Counted from the stretch's first letter, positions 45,349 to 57,432 are shown. The stretch: DNA of 64,000 nt from Jackrogersella multiformis (GCA_902806575.1 CADCXD010000013.1:186001-250000); one strand, 5' to 3'. Program-made: numbers and translations. The notes: a model not told the origin generated them from the letters alone.

Positions 45349-46748
45349 ATGGTTGAAACACCAAGATCCGCCGCCTACGGTAACCCTAACGCCGGCGGTT
45401 TCTTCCCGAACCGCCTCACCTCATTGCCTTCACCAGCCCCCAGCACAGCATCCAGCCGAGCCGCTGCGCGTCTGCCACACCCGCGATCGAAGCCGCTTGC
45501 ACGAGGCTCGAGGAAGGAAGATTATGCCAGGAACTACGTCTCCGAGAGACTGATGCATGTCTCGCGACGCTACGTCAAAAAGTACGGTATCCCGGACCCC
45601 GCCGACGAGGTGACGGGGTACGGGTCCATCGATGAGGTGTGGAAGGACCTTGAGGAGGTTGTTGATGTGCTTTGGTTCTCTGGGACCCGTATGTTCTCCC
45701 ATATAACGATGATGTTGACGAAAATAATAATATTAATAATAATAATAATAAGAAGAAGAAGAAGAAGAAAATAAGAAAGAGAAAGAAGAGACTAACTAGA
45801 TCCCTAGCCAGCCTCCAGATCCCCTACCTTCTCAACGTCGCGCTCGCCTTCAACACTTACCTGCCATCCTTCCCACCATCGCCACGCTCCACCTTCGCGC
45901 TCCTCAAAAAGCTAGACCACTGTTTCGCAAGCTTGCTCGTCGGGCATGACGTTAAGACGGGGGCCCCGCTGCCGGGGTTCGATGGCAACAGAACTGGGTT
46001 CACAAGGACGGACATGGTGCGATGCAAGAGCCTTACCGACGAGACACGCATGCTGGTCGCCATGGCCATGAGCGACGAGCCAGACGTCGATCAATACAGG
46101 GACGACGACGACGACTACAGTGAACATGCGCGATCGCCTGCGAGACGAAATGTTAGCGTCTCACTGTCTACTGGATTAATCCAGACTCCGGTTCTAAATG
46201 ACGACGATAGCGATGATGGCGGTGATAGGATCAAGTCCGAGGATGTCATGGACTTCGAAAACGAGTCAGATTCAAGCGACCACGACGACTCGAACCATAA
46301 TGCCTCCAAACGCAAATTCATCGGTACGGATTTTGTAGATAAGGGGCTCGGGGATCACAAACGGATAAAAGTCGAGGGAGAAGACGACGACGCGGGCCCC
46401 AAGTTCAGCGATGCGGCGTCAGGGGGTCGAAGCCCGATTACAGAGCTTGACGGATACGTACCGAGGCGCCCCGGCGAGAAGTTCCATTTTATATTAGACG
46501 ATGAAGACGATTCGGAAGATGAAACATCGACGAATACGATGAACGCCACCTCCGTCGCTGCGGCTGCGCCGTCGATAGTGCACACGGCTATAACTCCCGA
46601 GGCCGAGCCGGACCCGAGTGAGCTGGCCAGAGAGGTTGACGAGGACGAGGACGAAGAAGAGGAGCTGCATTTCAACGTGGGGAACGTATACGAGAAGACG
46701 ATGGTGCAGCTCGGCATGTCACTAGACGAGTCCATAATAGACATATAG
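45349..46748 (+). CDS. Ascomycete protein of unknown function with acidic C-terminal half
   Basis: Exons 45349..45688 and 45808..46748; intron 45689..45807 (119 bp, phase 1). 426 aa. The start is the ATG at 45349 (MVETPRSAAYG); the open frame upstream begins with a non-ATG codon. After a Ser/Pro/Arg-rich N-terminus, residues about 50-190 look globular and conserved: YVSERLMHVSRRYVKKYGIP, then DEVWKDLEEVVDVLWFSGT joined to PSLQIPYLLNVALAFNTYL, then LLKKLDHCFASLL and MVRCKSLTDETRMLV. The rest is acidic and disordered with a possible nuclear signal (ASKRKFIG). I recall similar proteins in many ascomycetes, sometimes given doubtful names; I do not assign a function. The intron carries an (AAT)n(AAG)n microsatellite. 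Confidence 0.8.
45727..45770 (+). repeat. Intronic (AAT)n(AAG)n microsatellite
   Basis: Trinucleotide tract within intron 1 of the gene at 45,349: AATAAT units, then about six AAG/AGA units. Length variation here would be neutral for the protein if the intron is spliced. Confidence 0.8.
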
Positions 46749-47904
46749 GTAACCCCGTCTATCGAAAGAAGCTCCTCCTCACTCACCTCACAAACCAGCT
46801 CCATCGTGATTAATATAAACAAGCCATGTGACAAGCCATGTGCCAAGCAATATACATTCTACAATCACAGTCACATTAATTTCAAACATTTAAACCATCG
46901 TAGAAACATGTTCCCATTAGAAAATTAAGGCATATACTGCGTTAACAAGCTCGCGAGCAAGCGAATGCCTTTTAAGGAGATGGATAGATACGCGCGTGGA
47001 CAATAGCACTTTCTGCTCTATTGGATACACAAGAGATGACGGTAACCTCACTACACCAAATCCCACCTCCTCTCTTTCGCTCTCTCGCTCTCCTCTCGAT
47101 TGGGGAAATAAAAGGAGAATAGACAGATTCCCGGACTTTCGCCACCCACACACGCCCGCCATAATTTTTGGTTCCGGAAATCACGCAGCGCAAATGTTTT
47201 TGTCGCAATGACTGGAGAATCACCCTCTAGCAGATCAACCGACCACCAATGTCTGCCCTGCCCCTCGCCCGAAAACTCGAGTGGCCTTCGTTGTATAGCT
47301 CAAAGGGGGACGGACTGGTAAAGCTAACGCCCAAAAGTGCTGCCAAGAGAATGATGGGACCTCGTCAAACGACTCAAATCTCTACCCTATTAAAGGCGGC
47401 TTGCCTCAGCCTCAAGTCGCCAGCCAATATAAAGCATTCGCATCTCCACTGTAGACAAATTCATCCCGAGACTTATTGGACTGAATTGACCAATGTAAGG
47501 ACAACAAAACAAACGAGCCCAGCAACTGATAACGAACTGCGTTGTTCCCCAGAAGAAGAAAAAAATACAATAGAATCAACCTTTACACCAATATCAGAGC
47601 CTCTGATTAGTACCAGAGGCGAAGCAACCGATAAATCGACGCAGGGATATGTGTTATGAGTGATATGAGAAACTGCTAAAGAACAGAATGAGGTACGAGG
47701 TTAGTCTAAGAGGGTAAATTCAACAGGCTTTTTAAGAGCATTCGTGTTTCGTGTCTGGTCTGCTGAAGCGTGACAACCGTCAGAGACCATGTCCTGTCCA
47801 AATGCGAGTTTAAACAACCGATTAACGCCATGACATGCCTCAAGTTAATCCGCCGAATGTTGAGATGCTAAAGGATAGGTATCACTTTTGGCGGAGAGAA
47901 TCGT
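46749..47904. other. Convergent intergenic region
   Basis: About 1.1 kb between the stop of the plus-strand gene (46748) and the 3' side of the Som1-type gene. It contains only the doubtful open frame at 47,249-47,659. A CT-rich stretch lies at about 47,065-47,100. Confidence 0.5.
47249..47659 (+). CDS. Doubtful small ORF, 136 codons
   Basis: An ATG-initiated frame (MSALPLARKLEWPSLYSSKG...) between two convergent genes. It has mixed composition with Lys/Thr/Ser-rich stretches, no motif, no membrane span and no recognised relative. A CT-rich stretch lies 150 bp upstream. It may be a species-specific gene, an exon of a gene I cannot assemble, or chance. Listed only because it is longer than most spurious frames here. 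Confidence 0.2.
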   Translation: MSALPLARKLEWPSLYSSKGDGLVKLTPKSAAKRMMGPRQTTQISTLLKAACLSLKSPANIKHSHLHCRQIHPETYWTELTNVRTTKQTSPATDNELRCSPEEEKNTIESTFTPISEPLISTRGEATDKSTQGYVL

Positions 47905-48090
47905 AGAGGGAGCTCTACTCCGCCCCGGTTACGCGGGCTCCATCCATTCCATACACCGCCGTACTCAAGTGGAATCCGGGATCTGCCTCGTTGTCATGGA
48001 GGGAGCTCTACTCCGCCCCGATTTCGCCGGCTCCCTCCATCCCAAACGTCGCCGTATTGAAGTCGAATCCGGGATCTGCCTCGTTGTCAT
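47905..48090 (-). repeat. 93-bp tandem duplication covering the Som1 C-terminal codons
   Basis: Two adjacent 93-bp units, 47,905-47,997 and 47,998-48,090. The right unit (first to be transcribed) encodes the last 28 codons of the Som1-type protein, its TAG stop and two further codons. The left unit repeats them just past that stop. Both units share CATGACAACGAGGCAGAT and GGGGCGGAGTAG. They differ by transitions and transversions, so this is old divergence and not RIP. Because 93 is a multiple of three, the second unit stays in frame with the gene and ends in the same stop. Confidence 0.85.
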
Positions 48091-50615
48091 GGAGGAACGA
48101 GTCAAAATCAAAGTCCTGGAGTACATCGCCCGTCTGCATAGGATCCGCGAATGTCATAGTACTAAAATCCTGCTACGGAGTTAGTACGAAACGAATCACC
48201 AAAATCTAACAAGGCGACTCACCATTCCACCGCCGTTGTCCATGCCAAATGAGTTCATTTGGGACGCGTCCTGATGCGACTGTGGTGCGGCAACCGGCGC
48301 CGGAGCGGGTGGCGGAGCGGACACAGGAGCGTTAGCTGCGGGTTGCGGACCACCAACGTTCTGGCCATTCTTGTTGAAGTTTGCCGTATTGACAGGAGTG
48401 ACAGGCGTAGGAGGCTCCGGCTCCTGCGCAGCCTCCGAGGCAGGTGTTGCTCCTGTAGTTTGGTTTGCCTTCTTCTGGGCCGTGGCCTACATGGTCAGTT
48501 AACTTAGTACTATCAACATATTCAAACCCCAATACATACCTTAGCCTTTGCAGTCTTGGTATCCTTCTTTTTAACAGTCTTATTGGACGGTTGGGGAGTA
48601 GGGGGGGCCGCGGTGTTCTGCTGTGGTGACGAAGTTTGCGGGCGGCCCGCAGCGGCGTTGTTGGCCTGAGCTGGAGCTGACGGGGGTGGCATCGCTCTCT
48701 GTTGCGGCGTTCCCTGTACCTGAGGCTGAGGTCCTTGCGGTCCTTGAGGTCCCATCGCATTCCCATTTTGTGCTTGCCATTGCATCGGAGGTCCACCTTG
48801 GGCTCCTTGCTGTTGCCTCATTAATTGAGGATTCATCTGACCATTGAAAGGCTGGTTCGGGTGCGAGCTTGGGGGTCGCATGCCGCCTCCGTTCATCTGT
48901 GCGGCTACCATGTTTGAGTCCATCCCGTTAATGCCCTTAAAAAAGTGAGGCTGCATGCTAGGGTCCATGCCACTCTGCATAAAATTCATCGGGTTTGGTG
49001 AGCCCCTGGACTGCGCTCCCTCTGGTAACGGCGATGGGATGCCGGCAGGATTCATCTGGGGGGTGCCCCGCTTCATCTGCTCGGCAGGATTGGGGGAAGC
49101 ACCTGTTCGTGCACCTTGTGGGGAGGTATCTTGGAAAGGCTGGCCGTTCGGGCCAGGTCCTCCGGGGCCTCCAGGACCAGTTCCGTCTGCACGCGGCATT
49201 CCACCCATACTATCTTGCTCTTGCCTTGCCATCATGAGTCGCTTCTTATTCTGTTGCTCCAGCAGCATCAACTGCATCTGATAGTCTTGTAGAGCATGGT
49301 TACTGCCGCCTGCTTGAGCGCCGTTAGGGCCGGCTCTCATTCCCGCAGGGCCGGCCATGTCTGCGTTGTAGTATGCACCGATTTGCTCAGGTCCTTGCGC
49401 CATCATGGGCGAACCTTGACCCTGCGGACCAGCGGGATTGGGCATCTGCTTGTTCGGCATCTGCTGTCCATGGTGCTGCTGTAGATTTTGCGAATAGGTC
49501 TGAATCGATTTAGCCTGGGTTTGCGGCGGTTGGGTTTGGAAGTTCTGGAACTGCTGAGGGGACAGATTAGCTGGGTCGATGCCGTTTGTTGTAAGCATAT
49601 GCTGAGCTATGACAGCACTTCTGGGTCCGTTGCCTACTTGTTGCCCTGGCATTCCTTGCTGCGGTCGTTGTCCATTAGGCATCATGCCTCCCTGCTGGGG
49701 ATTGAAGGGCCCTGATCCATCGAGACGCGGTCTCTTGCTCGGCGAGGGTGCGTTCTCGGCCGAACCAGGAGACCCTGGACGATTTTGATTGCCATCCATA
49801 TTCGACCCATCGCGCTGCATCTGATTCTGCTTCGCCTGTTGTAGCATGTGCATGGCTTGCGGGCTATTACACAGTACAGTTAGTGACTGAGCAGCGATAT
49901 ACTTGATAAGATCCTCGAAGAGCATACTTGTTCTGATTATTGGCCATGGCAGTCCTCGCCAACGTCGGCTGTTTCGCGTTAACCTGCATTCCATTTGGCA
50001 TTCCCATCATACGGCCCTGTACAAATAGGTCTTGTCGCATCCCCCGTAGAATCGCCTGTTGTTCATTTTGTCTCTGCCGGTTTTGTTGCTGAAGCTGTCA
50101 GTCTTACCCGCACGGCCAACCCAAAATTACGAGGCACTTACCTGTGTATGGCTAACATATTGACTGACCTGGGGACTGATACCAGGCTTGTTGCGCTGGG
50201 CCATCAGCATGTCCCAAAATAAGCAGAACCATTCGTACAGAAAACAATTATCGGCACCGCCTGGGACGTTGGGAGGAGGTAAATCGGGAGGTCGTTTCGC
50301 GTCTATATCATCTTTGCTATCGGTGTCCATGGGATCATCGCCGAGACCGTTGCCCAGGATATTGCCATTCTCGTCGCGACGGCGGCCAGGACTGTCTTTA
50401 ATGACGTTGAGAGTCTGCTCGCTCTTGAGCATCGCGCGCGCGCAATCGTACATGCCCTCTCGTAGAAAGTAGTCGTATATGTACGTGTTCAAGACCGTTC
50501 GATTGTTTCCTTGACTTTGAACTTGTTGCGCGGCTAGCGCATTGTTCATCATGGGTGTTGAAGCGCCGACGGGGCCGCCGGCCATAGGCATATTGGCCAT
50601 ATTTATGTTACTCAT
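48008..50615 (-). CDS. som1: LisH-domain transcriptional regulator, Som1/Flo8-like
   Basis: Five exons: 50615..50142, 50094..49928, 49863..48540, 48486..48223, 48172..48008; all phases agree. 797 aa. A LisH dimerisation motif lies at about residues 37-70 (RTVLNTYIYDYFLREGMYDCARAML), followed by a conserved segment ending CFLYEWFCLFWDMLMAQRNK. Then long Gln/Gly/Pro/Met-rich low-complexity sequence, SPGSAENAPSPSKRPRLDG as a probable nuclear signal, and an acidic C-terminus rich in FDFDSFL-type activation motifs. Known relatives (Magnaporthe Som1, yeast Flo8) act in the nucleus downstream of cAMP-PKA in filamentation, conidiation and adhesion; that role here is by homology. A 93-bp duplication of its last codons lies directly behind the stop. 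More than 5 kb upstream is gene-free. Confidence 0.9.
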
Positions 50616-51597
50616 GATGAGATAATTGACAGACGGAGTCTGTCAAGATTCTAGTCGCTCAATCACGGTGATAGACTGCTGCTGGAAGCGCATGCGTATC
50701 GATGCGACGAGCTAAAATTTCGCTCCTGCGATGTCAGCCAACTATCTCGGGCGCCTTTTTTGGGTAAGCGACGGAGAAAGTTGCCTGACGTGAAGAGAAC
50801 GATCGGGCCTAGTGGTAGCGGGATGCGCGTAGGTGTAGTGTGGTACTCGATTGAATGAGTCGATCCTGGATGGTTGACGATGTATTTCGGGAAGAGCGAA
50901 CCCTTTTTTCTAAACCCGCCTGTTTTGGTAGGGACAGGAATATTGATTAGACAAGATTGTGAATCCTCCAACTATGCAAAAGGAGCGGAAGAGGATGCGA
51001 CCAAGTACGCGAGTACGGAAAGTCCCTTGAATATACAACGGCCAGAAAATGGTTCAAACGAGGCCGAAAATAAGATGTTGATAAAAAGTGCGCGAGTGAC
51101 GATCAAGTCAGCAAGCGAAAAAGTAGATGAGGAGATGAGGATGAGGAAAAAATGAAGGTGTGTGGTCGGAAATTTACTACGGCGGCGGTGATGGCGAAGA
51201 TGGGTACCTAGGTAGTCAGTCGATTTAGGATTTAGGTGTCGGGTGGTGGTATGGCCGGTGGTCTGGTCGTGGCGGTGGTAGGTGCTGATAATAGTGGCAG
51301 TTATTGGGGGCTGGTGCTTTTACAGCGAATAAGACACCGCGACCGTGGGATGACAACTTGATGGCCTCGTTTTTCTTTTCTCTCGGGGGGGGTGTGTTTT
51401 TTTCTTCTTTTCTTCTCTTGTCCCTTTTGAAACTCCTCTTCCAATAACTTTCTGCTTATTCCTCAGAAAGTCAAGACGGGGTTTAAAACTCGATTCAAAC
51501 GTTGACCAAGTTAGGTTGTAAGAGCTGAGAAGTTGGCCGTATGAATTAAGATTTGTAAGAGTGGCCTGGTATTGCTCGATATAACAAATAGATATGT

Positions 51598-51735
51598 TGG
51601 GTTAGGTAAGGTACCTGTTAGGTAAGGTACCTATCTAGGTAGGTAGGGTAGGTTAGGTACCTAGGTAGGTATGTAGTTATGTATGTATGAATGTATGGAT
51701 GTATGGATGTGTGGATGTATATGTAAGTAGTAGGT
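51598..51735. repeat. TAGG/GGTACC cluster grading into TGTATGGA repeats
   Basis: TTAGGTAAGGTACCTG repeated, CTAGGTAGGTAGGG, then ATGTATG/GGATGTATGGATG units, all on one strand. This is the longest simple-sequence tract upstream of the Som1-type gene. Confidence 0.75.
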
Positions 51736-52423
51736 AGATAAATAGATAAAAGTACTGTATGCAGCAGAATGGAATTAAGAACTGGAAGTGCACTAGAATA
51801 GAAGTGCACTGTGTTGTCTGGCGATGGGGGCAGGTAAGGTAAGAAATGGCCTTGGTTCGCCGACGACCCCAACAACACTATTCCCACTGCAATGTTTCTA
51901 TTATCTGTCGCGTCTTTCTCTTTTCCTCTCCCTAGGTATCTTGCCTCGTAGGCGGTCTCGTGTCTCCTTCAACGCGAGATCACAGCGCTTCTCGTGTGTA
52001 GCAGCGCCAGTCTTCCTTCTCCAACGACCGGAAGCCAATTATTAGGCGAAATCGAAATCGAAATCGCGCACGGTGGATACGACCTTGCAGACATTCAAAA
52101 GACCAGGTATTATCCAGATATGCATAGGCACGCAACAAGATGAAAAAGAAGGGAAAAGGAACACGGGAATACGGAATACGGAATGGCTACCGAGGTCGCG
52201 GGTAAGATGGAAGATGGAGAATTGAGAAGAAAGTGAAGAATATAATTCTACGGATCTAAGCCGAGACTTGCAAGAATAATGGCGGGCTGATAGCGTGGTG
52301 TAGGTACCGGTATGTGGTATGTGGTTTATATGGTTTATGTGGTTACGGGTTATGGGTTTATGGGTTTAAGTGCGTGGAGATGGGGATTGATTTGATTCGA
52401 AATTGTTAGGGAACCCCGTGATT

Positions 52424-52567
52424 TGGTGCTTGGTGCTTGGTGCTTGGTGCTGGCTGTGCTCTGGCTGGTGGTTGTGGGTTTATTTTGGAGCGGGATTAAC
52501 AAGGAAACATACAGCACATCTCCTTGCACTTGCACTTGCACCTACACTTGCACTTGCACTTGCACTT
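52424..52567. repeat. Two short tandem repeats: (GGTGCTT)n and (CTTGCA)n
   Basis: Heptamer GGTGCTT repeats at about 52,424-52,452, and hexamer CTTGCA repeats (with one CCTACA variant) at about 52,522-52,567. Candidate variable-number loci. No coding relevance seen. Confidence 0.75.
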
Positions 52568-55500
52568 AATACAACTTGCACGGCGTAGCGTAGGTACCTA
52601 CACTAAAGTATGTAAGTTAAGTGTGTGTAATAATAAGAGTAGAGAGCAGTTGCGAGGAAGCTTGCAGAAACGGGGGGGACTGGGGACTGGGGGGAGTCGA
52701 GAAGTTTGGGTTGAGACAGTCGCGGTGGAAAAACCTATGGGTCAGAGGTCCGATTTAGGCGCATATCTGAGAACGGCCTTTACGTATCTTTTGTATTGGG
52801 CATAAGCAGAGCTCCAAAGTAGCTTCGAGCGTATATTTAAGAACGCCTCCCCACATATTAATCTTGGCGCCTCTCATGTCAATTTCAAACCTCTACATAA
52901 CGAGCACCAACCCTGATGTACACGTCTTTTATGTACCATACAACACTCCCACTAACGCCGACGCACCATTAAACAACATACCTACCTGCCTGCTAGTACC
53001 AAATTTTAATTAATCGTTCTCTTAAAGAGTCGAATGATTGCGCTCTAATACCGACTCTACCTACCCTTGAAAATATTAAACTAACATTTAGTAGAAAGCT
53101 TGGTTTTAAGTGACGTGCCTAACCTAGGTATGCTGACATACCTAGGTACATAATGTACTGGTGGGCAGAGAGAGGCTAAGGAGGGTTTAGATACATCCGT
53201 AGATAAGACGTACAATAGGTAGTAACTGTACCTACCTAATAAGTACAGATCAACCTGGAACGCTTCGCATTCGTCATGACAGATCAAAACACGGATGTAA
53301 TGATTTGATATTTGCTACTGCTAGGTATTTGATGTTGATATGTTTGATTTGTTCCTACCTTACCTAGGTAGGTAGTCTATCCCATCAATCCGCAAGTATA
53401 CCTCATGGACGTACGATGTGATCCCGGGATTATTCCTCCTCTGTCGATTCCGTGATCGCTGACTACCTAAGGTAAGTCATAGTTGGCATATCGGGATACA
53501 GTAAGGTATGTATGTAAGTATGTAGCATATGGTATATAATAGATGGTACTATTACGAGTGTCCTTTTCCTCTATTGATGGCTATCTCTCTCATGTTGCGT
53601 TGGCTTAATCCCAACGAACATAATAGCTACCTATAGGCATCGGGGCGTACCCTGGACAATTAAGAGGCACTCACCTAGATATGAGTAAGAACGAAAAAAA
53701 AAAAAAAAGTTTCGTCATCCGGTGAGATGAAGCGTGTGGTTGCCAACTATTTATTAGGATAGATCTAGTCTTCTCAACAGATGTGCTATTCTATTCCGGT
53801 AATAATTCGGAAGGCTGTAGAATCTAGGATATTTGATCATGTAGCTCAACTATTATTAGTATCAACGATTAGTATTGACGATTAGTAGGGATTAGTACTG
53901 TGTACCTACCTAAGATAGGGTACTTGGTGAGGCAAGATTTGAGGGCGGCTAACTGGGGAAAAGGGGCAGAAGGGGGGGGAAGCTTCTTGACGCATCCGTC
54001 AGCTGTAAGCCTCTCCCCCCCTTTATCGTTCGCTAGGCTTTCGTCACGTTCGCCTTACTGGGGGGCAGAGCTGAAGCCTCGTGCAAAGGTTGTACCTAGA
54101 TAACGAGGCGTGTTGTACGCACCGTAAGAGGTTAAATATTATATTAAATACCTAGTAGATATGAGCACCTCCTATCTGCCTATACGACATGATTCAAGCA
54201 AGATCGGGGGCCTCGAATCAGCTTAGGGCGGAGGCGAATAAATACATATGCCTACACATGTACAACCATAAGACATTCTGTACCGATATTAACGGGGATC
54301 GTCTAGTGGCGAGTAGCGTTTATTTATGAAATGTGTTAAACACTTCATTTGCACCAGATTCCAAACTTAAGCTGGAGTAAAGAGTCTGAGAGTGCACGTT
54401 ATAAAACGTCTCCCATCAGCATTGGCACGCTAATAATCAACCGGCACAATTATGGACGCAGGTACAGTTGCAATTCGGGTAAGTACCTAAGTACTAAACG
54501 CATGAGAGAGGAAGGAAAATAAGAGAAAACCTCCGATGGCCCGTTAGTGTTACTGGGTAGATGGCTGACAATTATACATATTGCATACATGTGATGTGAT
54601 CCAGCAGGTAGGTGGAGAGATTATATTGGATTTCTTGAGTGCCTACCTATTCCGTACGTACCTTAGGTAGGTAGGCACCTGCATATGTAAGTAGCAATAA
54701 TGTAAATGAATAAGTACTCCGAGATGAATACACTATGCCAGTGTGCTGAAATAAGAACCTTCGACTACCTAGGTAGTTTTATCATAATGCCAACTTATAA
54801 CTACCTATATAAAATTATAACTATCCTCTCTGACTACGTAGTAGATTTAGGTATCTTAGGTCCTCCCATGGATTACATCCTACAAGGATCGCCTAGTTGA
54901 CGTTGATGTAAGCCCGCTGGCCCGTCTGCAAAGTGCCGGAAGATCGCTGCAGGGCAGATGGGGTCACTCTTGTTTGGCGGGCTCGGCGGGGCTGCTGAAT
55001 CAACAGAAACGTGGCCCTGGTCCTTGGTTTCTGCTATTTATCTGGTGGTCCTAACACACTGTCACCCACACGCCCCGCGGCGCCTCCCGCTATCCCCTCC
55101 CATGGATGGGTGATTATCGTCGGTGAGGTCTCGGGAGTCAAGTGGATCGCCCCAACATACGTACTTACCTAGGTAAGTAGGCAAGGAATTTGGAATGAAA
55201 CCGCCCGTCTACTCGATCGGTCGAGGCAACGAGAAAGTTCTTTCTGTCCGCTTACCATTCTGCCGTTCCTCCCGTCTCCGAACTCCCGGGTTTCGCGTAA
55301 TCCCGGTCGAGTTGTCCGATCGTGTTCCGAGTCTATAGGTACCTAGGTCATCTTATATATACGTCCCTGGGAAAGTAAGCATATACTATATTTACCTTCC
55401 AACCCAGCTAAATTCTCCTAAGTTGAATGTTACCTTAGAAGCGAAGTGGGTATGGGTAATCTTGTGAGGAGACAAGGGATAGAAAATATTGACTGGTTTC

Positions 55501-55842
55501 GGTAATATATTTTCGTGCGAGGCTTTGCTCTGTATAGGTATCCACGAAAAGCAGCCAGCCAACAATAACCGATAGGCCGCACTGCACAATGCACTTATAG
55601 TATGAAGCATGTCAGGTCGTTCTGTTCCAATAACCTAAAGCCCACATCATCTATGGATGCTATATGACCAGAGGCCTTCCCTAGCTAATATCATTATTAA
55701 CTACTGTCGTTGAAAAAGAAAAGCCAGGAACAGCTGAATGTCTGCCAAACCCCCGTGCCAGACCCTGCCTGTGTACCTACCTAGGTAGGTAGGCAATACG
55801 TTAATCGTACATGTGCTCGTCATAGACTACCTACCTAGGTAG

Positions 55843-56616
55843 CTAGTCATCTTCTGGCGGCAGCTCATCATCAATGTATCTGATTAGAGATATCCTCATC
55901 TCGGTAGTATCGTTCCCTCGCAGCACATCACTGATGAAGTGGGCCTCAACTTGCATCTGTACCATCTCAAGCGAACCTCTTAGGATGCCACAAAATATGT
56001 TTGAGTACCACAATTCGTCCTGAGCTCTGCCGTCGTCGGGAAGCTCGACGAAATCGGCTAGCGGATTCTCCTCGAAGACGAGCGAGAACTGCTTGCTGTC
56101 GCTTGTCCAATTTGTCACGGTCGGCGTGATGTTGAGGAAAATCTTGAAACCGACCTATCCCAAAATAAACGCAGTGGTTGTTAGTGCGTGCCATAGAAAT
56201 AGGGAGGGAGGTTGCTCAGTTCGAGGATTACCTTCGCAACCATGTCGGCCGTCTCTCGGAAATTCGAGCACCGTCTCATAGTATTGGATTTGGCCAAGTA
56301 GTCTTCGATCAGTCGTAGGCCGATGTTGTAGCCCATCCTGTCTAGCTGCTTGTTGACCTCAACATAATCACCTTCGAAGTCCTTGCATAGCTGCGCGACT
56401 ATTGTGCCATAAGTCAGGGTCACAAGCTCAGCGTTGACCTTATCAATACGGCCCCTTGTGATGAGTTGTTAGAGTAGCTTGATATTATTGATGACTCGTT
56501 TGACTTACTTCCAAATCCTACGGTGCATTAGCAGAGAAAATATAAACATGGGAGGGAAGGGTTGGAATCGCTGCCACTCACTCTTCGCCCACGCGGGCAG
56601 CTTTGTTGGCTGACAT
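55843..56616 (-). CDS. bet3: TRAPP complex subunit Bet3 (TRAPPC3)
   Basis: Four exons: 56616..56582, 56517..56509 (a 9-nt micro-exon), 56454..56232, 56154..55843. 192 aa, normal for Bet3. MSANKAARVGEE, then EIWK supplied by the micro-exon, then GRIDKVNAELVTLTYGTIVAQ and a near-invariant core (DRMGYNIGLRLIEDYLAK, RRCSNFRETADMVAK|VGFKIFLNITP), ending YIDDELPPEDD. Cys77 in RRCSNF matches the cysteine that is lipid-modified in Bet3. Core subunit of the TRAPP vesicle-tethering complexes and of the Ypt1/Rab1 exchange factor at the early Golgi. The TAG stop is immediately followed by a CTACCTAGGTAGG word. Divergent from the U5-40K gene (816 bp between ATGs). Confidence 0.96.
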
Positions 56617-57432
56617 GCTCGACTGACGAGCTCAGGTTAAACGTATTTAGATCATAGACCTTTTATTTATAGAAAAAAATGAGTGTTTCGTAACGTTTAT
56701 TGTGGGATTACTACCAAAGCTTTAAAGCTTGAGTTGCCTAGGTGTGAGGTTTTTATCGTCTTTCATATAAAAATTGGTTTGTGTCTGGTTCTGGTTCTAA
56801 GAGTATTTCAAGACGGTGAAGTGAAAGTACCTTAGGTAGTGTACAGTACTGTCTAGGCGTAGGTATCTAGCAGCCTACCTAGGTAGGCATAGGGTACCTT
56901 AGGTAAGGCTACGAGCTGAGATTAATTGGCTGATTGGGTAAAACCGAGGGGTAAGGTCGGCAAACAGGTGCTAAATTCCCGATCTAACTACCTACATATG
57001 TAGGTGGGTAAGTACATGAGTACCTAAAACACTTAGGTAAGTGTGTTTGGATACTTAGGTACGTGGTAGATAGGTATCCATCGTCTAACGGAACACCATT
57101 TTTCCGTTTGAGCAGTCACATTGTCTGTACTAGGTATGTACCTAATACTGATCGACGTACCTAGGTAGGTACCTACACACCTAGGTACATACCTAGGTAG
57201 GTTCTACCGACTTAGCTTCAGATTTTATTGAATTTTTATTATTACCTTACCTAGGGGTTAGTTAGTAGCTGAGCAAAGCTGGAGATATACCTCCTACCCA
57301 AAGCTGCCAGGTACGCATACCTAGGCGCATATCTACCACATAATCCTACAGAACTTCGACCCTCACGACATACCTACATCTCGGAAAAGAATTGCATCCT
57401 TCCTCTATAATAAAACATACACCTACACAGCC
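56617..57432. promoter_or_regulatory. Divergent promoter of bet3 and the U5-40K gene, repeat-rich
   Basis: 816 bp between opposing ATGs. CCTTAGG/CCTAGG/GGTACC words fill about 56,828-56,915, 56,990-57,070, 57,130-57,202 and 57,246-57,330. They leave about 100 bp before the U5-40K ATG and about 200 bp before the bet3 ATG without repeats. Shared regulation is inferred from arrangement only. Confidence 0.5.

Larger units (their letters stand above)
50616..55842. other. 5.2-kb gene-free region upstream of the Som1-type gene
   Basis: No supportable gene in 5.2 kb. It contains the Som1 5' leader/promoter (the first 500 bp show GA- and CT-rich runs), a poly-G/T-rich segment near 51,385-51,425, a repeat cluster at 51,598-51,735, a (GAAATC)n run near 52,049, the tandem repeats at 52,424-52,567, and more CCTAGG words at about 53,120-53,145, 53,355-53,375, 54,660-54,676, 55,165 and 55,775-55,845. 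Short open frames are repeat-derived. The far end is the 3' flank of bet3. Confidence 0.55.

Noticed and set aside
47888..48209. Two overlapping plus-strand ORFs with repeated GALLRP-type segments
   Set aside because: They are the antisense reading of the 93-bp duplication at the Som1 C-terminus.
48332..49994. Alternative long ORFs over the Som1 gene in other frames
   Set aside because: They are shadow frames of the Gln/Pro/Gly-rich coding sequence; the minus-strand frame with LisH, nuclear signal and consistent splice phases is the real one.
50874..51155. 93-codon ORF upstream of the Som1 gene
   Set aside because: It lies on the opposite strand in the Som1 promoter/leader, Lys/Glu-rich without motifs; no support as a gene.
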